Shown here: positions 5,813-6,770 of the stretch, one piece after another
Layout: every line of letters begins with the position of its first letter
Numbering within the stretch: the stretch's first letter is position 1
Assembly: GCA_035250025.1 (NCBI GenBank)
Contig: DATFFO010000215.1
Span: 1 to 6,770, forward strand
From: DATFFO01 sp035250025
GTDB lineage: Bacteria > Actinomycetota > Acidimicrobiia > Spongiisociales > ZC4RG35
DNA length: 6,770 nt
Direction: 5' to 3'
Made by a program: the position numbers and the translations under genes
The notes under the pieces: model-generated
Told to the model about the DNA's origin: nothing
The model's database searches: none
What the model saw: the letters and a program-made list of their open reading frames with translations, nothing else

Positions 5813-6468
5813 GAAGCCACCGCGTTCTCGGCCTCGAGAGCCGACGGCCGGGTGTCGGTGTCCCACACCACACGGGACACCATGTTCCGCCAGCCGCGGG
5901 CGTCACCGGGAGAACCCTGGGCCCTCCGCACGAGGATGATGGACGCCAGCGACACCGCCACCATCACCACGATCAACGGCTGGCCGGCGGTGATCGCATA
6001 GGCGGGGAGTACTCCCCATCCCACGAATCCGCCCAGTCCGCCGCCCATCTTCCAACCGACGACGGCCCACAACGTGGTCCAGATGAGGAGCATGGGGGCG
6101 ACGCCGACCGCCACGCCAACGGCCGTGGCCAGCCCGCGACCCGCCCGACCGCCCAGATAGACCGACCAGTTGTGACCGACCACGGCTGCGATCCCGGTGA
6201 CGGCGGCGACCTCAGCCGGAAGCCCGGCGCGGCGGGCCAGAAGCACGGGCAGCAAACCTTTGAGGCCGTCCGCCACCGCGGCGGCCACCCCATAGCGCAG
6301 CCCCGCCAGTCGCGTCAGGTTCCCTGCCCCCGGATTCCGGCTTCCCTGGGTGAGAAGGTCGATACCCACGCTCCGCCCGACGAGCAGCGCAAACGGGATC
6401 GCGCCCACCAGATAGGCGGCGATCGGGGCGAGCGTCAGCACCACGAGCTCAGGCATGCCCGACAGCAT
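5809..6468 (-). CDS. plsY: PlsY-like glycerol-3-phosphate acyltransferase (diverged)
   Basis: This 219-residue multi-pass membrane protein resembles PlsY, which acylates glycerol-3-phosphate with acyl-phosphate to make lysophosphatidic acid, the first step of phospholipid synthesis. Seen: an opening helix ending in YLVGAIPFALLVGR (19-32), the first signature GSRNPGAGNLTRL (42-54), then DGLKG (67-71), the second signature GHNWSVYLGGRAGRGLAT (98-115), and a C-terminal NMVSR...DTD run (195-205) that may be the third signature. Compared with the usual S-G-N-x-G-A-T-N and F-K-G-G-K-G-x-A-T, several positions differ (R44, G49, G107 to R111), so activity is not certain. Hydrophobic segments lie at about 7-30, 59-80, 87-105, 114-137, 145-160 and 163-181. 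Length is normal for PlsY (about 190-220). The first ATG (6468) is used; ATG 6456, giving MPELVV, is equally possible, as neither has a clear ribosome site. It heads the minus-strand operon. Confidence 0.85.
   Translation of the reverse strand: MLSGMPELVVLTLAPIAAYLVGAIPFALLVGRSVGIDLLTQGSRNPGAGNLTRLAGLRYGVAAAVADGLKGLLPVLLARRAGLPAEVAAVTGIAAVVGHNWSVYLGGRAGRGLATAVGVAVGVAPMLLIWTTLWAVVGWKMGGGLGGFVGWGVLPAYAITAGQPLIVVMVAVSLASIILVRRAQGSPGDARGWRNMVSRVVWDTDTRPSALEAENAVAS
5817..5821 (-). promoter_or_regulatory. Ribosome binding site for the UPF0104-family gene
   Basis: On the minus strand GGTGG lies 4 bases before the GTG at 5812. It is a partial Shine-Dalgarno match within the end of the PlsY-like gene, and supports the GTG start together with the GTGA overlap. 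Confidence 0.4.
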
Positions 6469-6549
6469 GCCATGAGAAGCAGTCCGGGACCATCGGTTAT
6501 TCCCCCCAATCGACCCTGAGTCGCAGTGCCGCTCCGCAGTGAGTTTCGC
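6469..6549 (-). other. Short intergenic stretch upstream of the PlsY-like operon
   Basis: About 80 bp separate the PIN-domain gene from the PlsY-like gene on the same strand. A promoter for the minus-strand operon may lie here, but I could not pick out a convincing -35/-10 pair. The only structure seen is a 7-bp direct repeat, CGCAGTG at 6522-6528 and 6535-6541. No start codon opens a better PlsY-like start in this stretch. Confidence 0.3.
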
Positions 6550-6770
6550 TCACACTTCGGTGATGACGCTCAGACCTGGTACTCCGCTGAAGACTGAATC
6601 GTGAGTCACAAGCGGAACACCGGCAAGATACGCGGTTGCCGCGATCCAGAGATCCCCATGGTGATTCTTGTCCTGAAGTGCATGCCCAATCTTTCGGCAC
6701 TCGTTCCGCAGGTGAGCCCAACCATGAGCCCGGGCGTCATGAGGCGGCACGACAAGTGCCTGCCGGAGCC
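6550..6770 (-). CDS. PIN-domain ribonuclease (VapC-like toxin), C-terminal part
   Basis: This is the C-terminal part (about 72 residues) of a PIN-domain protein; the frame stays open to the right edge, so the start is outside the window. VapC-type PIN proteins are Mg-dependent endoribonucleases, usually toxins held in check by a VapB antitoxin. Visible marks are the helix WAHLRNECRKIGHAL, then HHGDLWIAATA, where the aspartate is the usual third metal-binding acid, then PLVTHDSVF, with the fourth acid, and the closing GLSVITEV strand. The first catalytic aspartate and the conserved glutamate would lie outside. A GTG at 6750 falls inside the frame but is not the likely start, as it would leave only the last half of the fold. 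The DNA is less GC-rich than its neighbours (101 G/C in 180 bases at 6541-6720, hand count), which suggests acquisition. No antitoxin can be seen; it would normally lie just upstream, beyond the edge. Confidence 0.85.
   Translation of the reverse strand, partial: LRQALVVPPHDARAHGWAHLRNECRKIGHALQDKNHHGDLWIAATAYLAGVPLVTHDSVFSGVPGLSVITEV

Noticed and set aside
5291..6001. A 236-codon plus-strand frame opposite the membrane protein and PlsY-like genes
   Set aside because: It has no recognisable domain and lies antisense to two membrane-protein genes with clear family motifs.
6522..6541. CGCAGTG direct repeat (6522-6528 and 6535-6541) as a possible operator
   Set aside because: Only 7 bp are repeated, 13 bp apart, in a GC-rich intergenic stretch. 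No regulator is nearby and the repeat overlaps nothing recognisable as a promoter, so chance is a sufficient explanation.

Overview
This window looks like an ordinary chromosomal stretch from a high-GC actinobacterium. Hand-counted lines inside the main genes reach about 73% GC, GTG starts are plausible, and most genes overlap by 4 bases. The third gene belongs to TIGR03084, a family I associate mainly with Actinobacteria. I cannot name the genus; an uncultured Acidimicrobiia-like lineage would fit but is only a guess. Six genes are complete and two are cut by the window edges.

Positions 1-4447, plus strand, hold a tightly packed operon. It starts with the 3' end of an acyl-CoA carboxylase carboxyltransferase (beta) subunit, followed by the full biotin carboxylase/biotin carrier (alpha) subunit, of the MccA/MccB or actinobacterial AccA1/AccD1 type. 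Together these carboxylate a branched or short acyl-CoA, most likely 3-methylcrotonyl-CoA in leucine breakdown. Two small accessory genes follow through ATGA stop/start overlaps: a standalone GyrI-like ligand-binding domain protein, and a TIGR03084 protein (DinB/mycothiol-type N-terminal domain plus a wyosine-formation-like C-terminal domain). A compact aldo/keto reductase ends the run.

Positions 4431-4450 hold a perfect 9-bp inverted repeat that includes the reductase stop codon. It lies at the junction of two convergent operons whose stop codons are only 10 bp apart, and is the likely shared transcription stop.

Positions 4458-6468, minus strand, form a second operon. In transcription order it contains a PlsY-like glycerol-3-phosphate acyltransferase with diverged signature motifs, an LPG-synthase-TM/UPF0104 (flippase-like) membrane protein, and a Bcp-type peroxiredoxin. 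The genes are joined by GTGA and ATGA overlaps. The first two suggest membrane lipid synthesis or transport; the peroxiredoxin adds peroxide defence.

Positions 6550-6770, minus strand, hold the C-terminal part of a VapC-like PIN-domain ribonuclease in clearly lower-GC DNA (about 56% by hand count over 6541-6720), so probably an acquired toxin-antitoxin gene. Its start and any antitoxin lie outside the window. The only other intergenic stretch is about 80 bp upstream of the PlsY-like gene. I see no RNA gene, CRISPR array, insertion sequence or convincing new multi-gene system.
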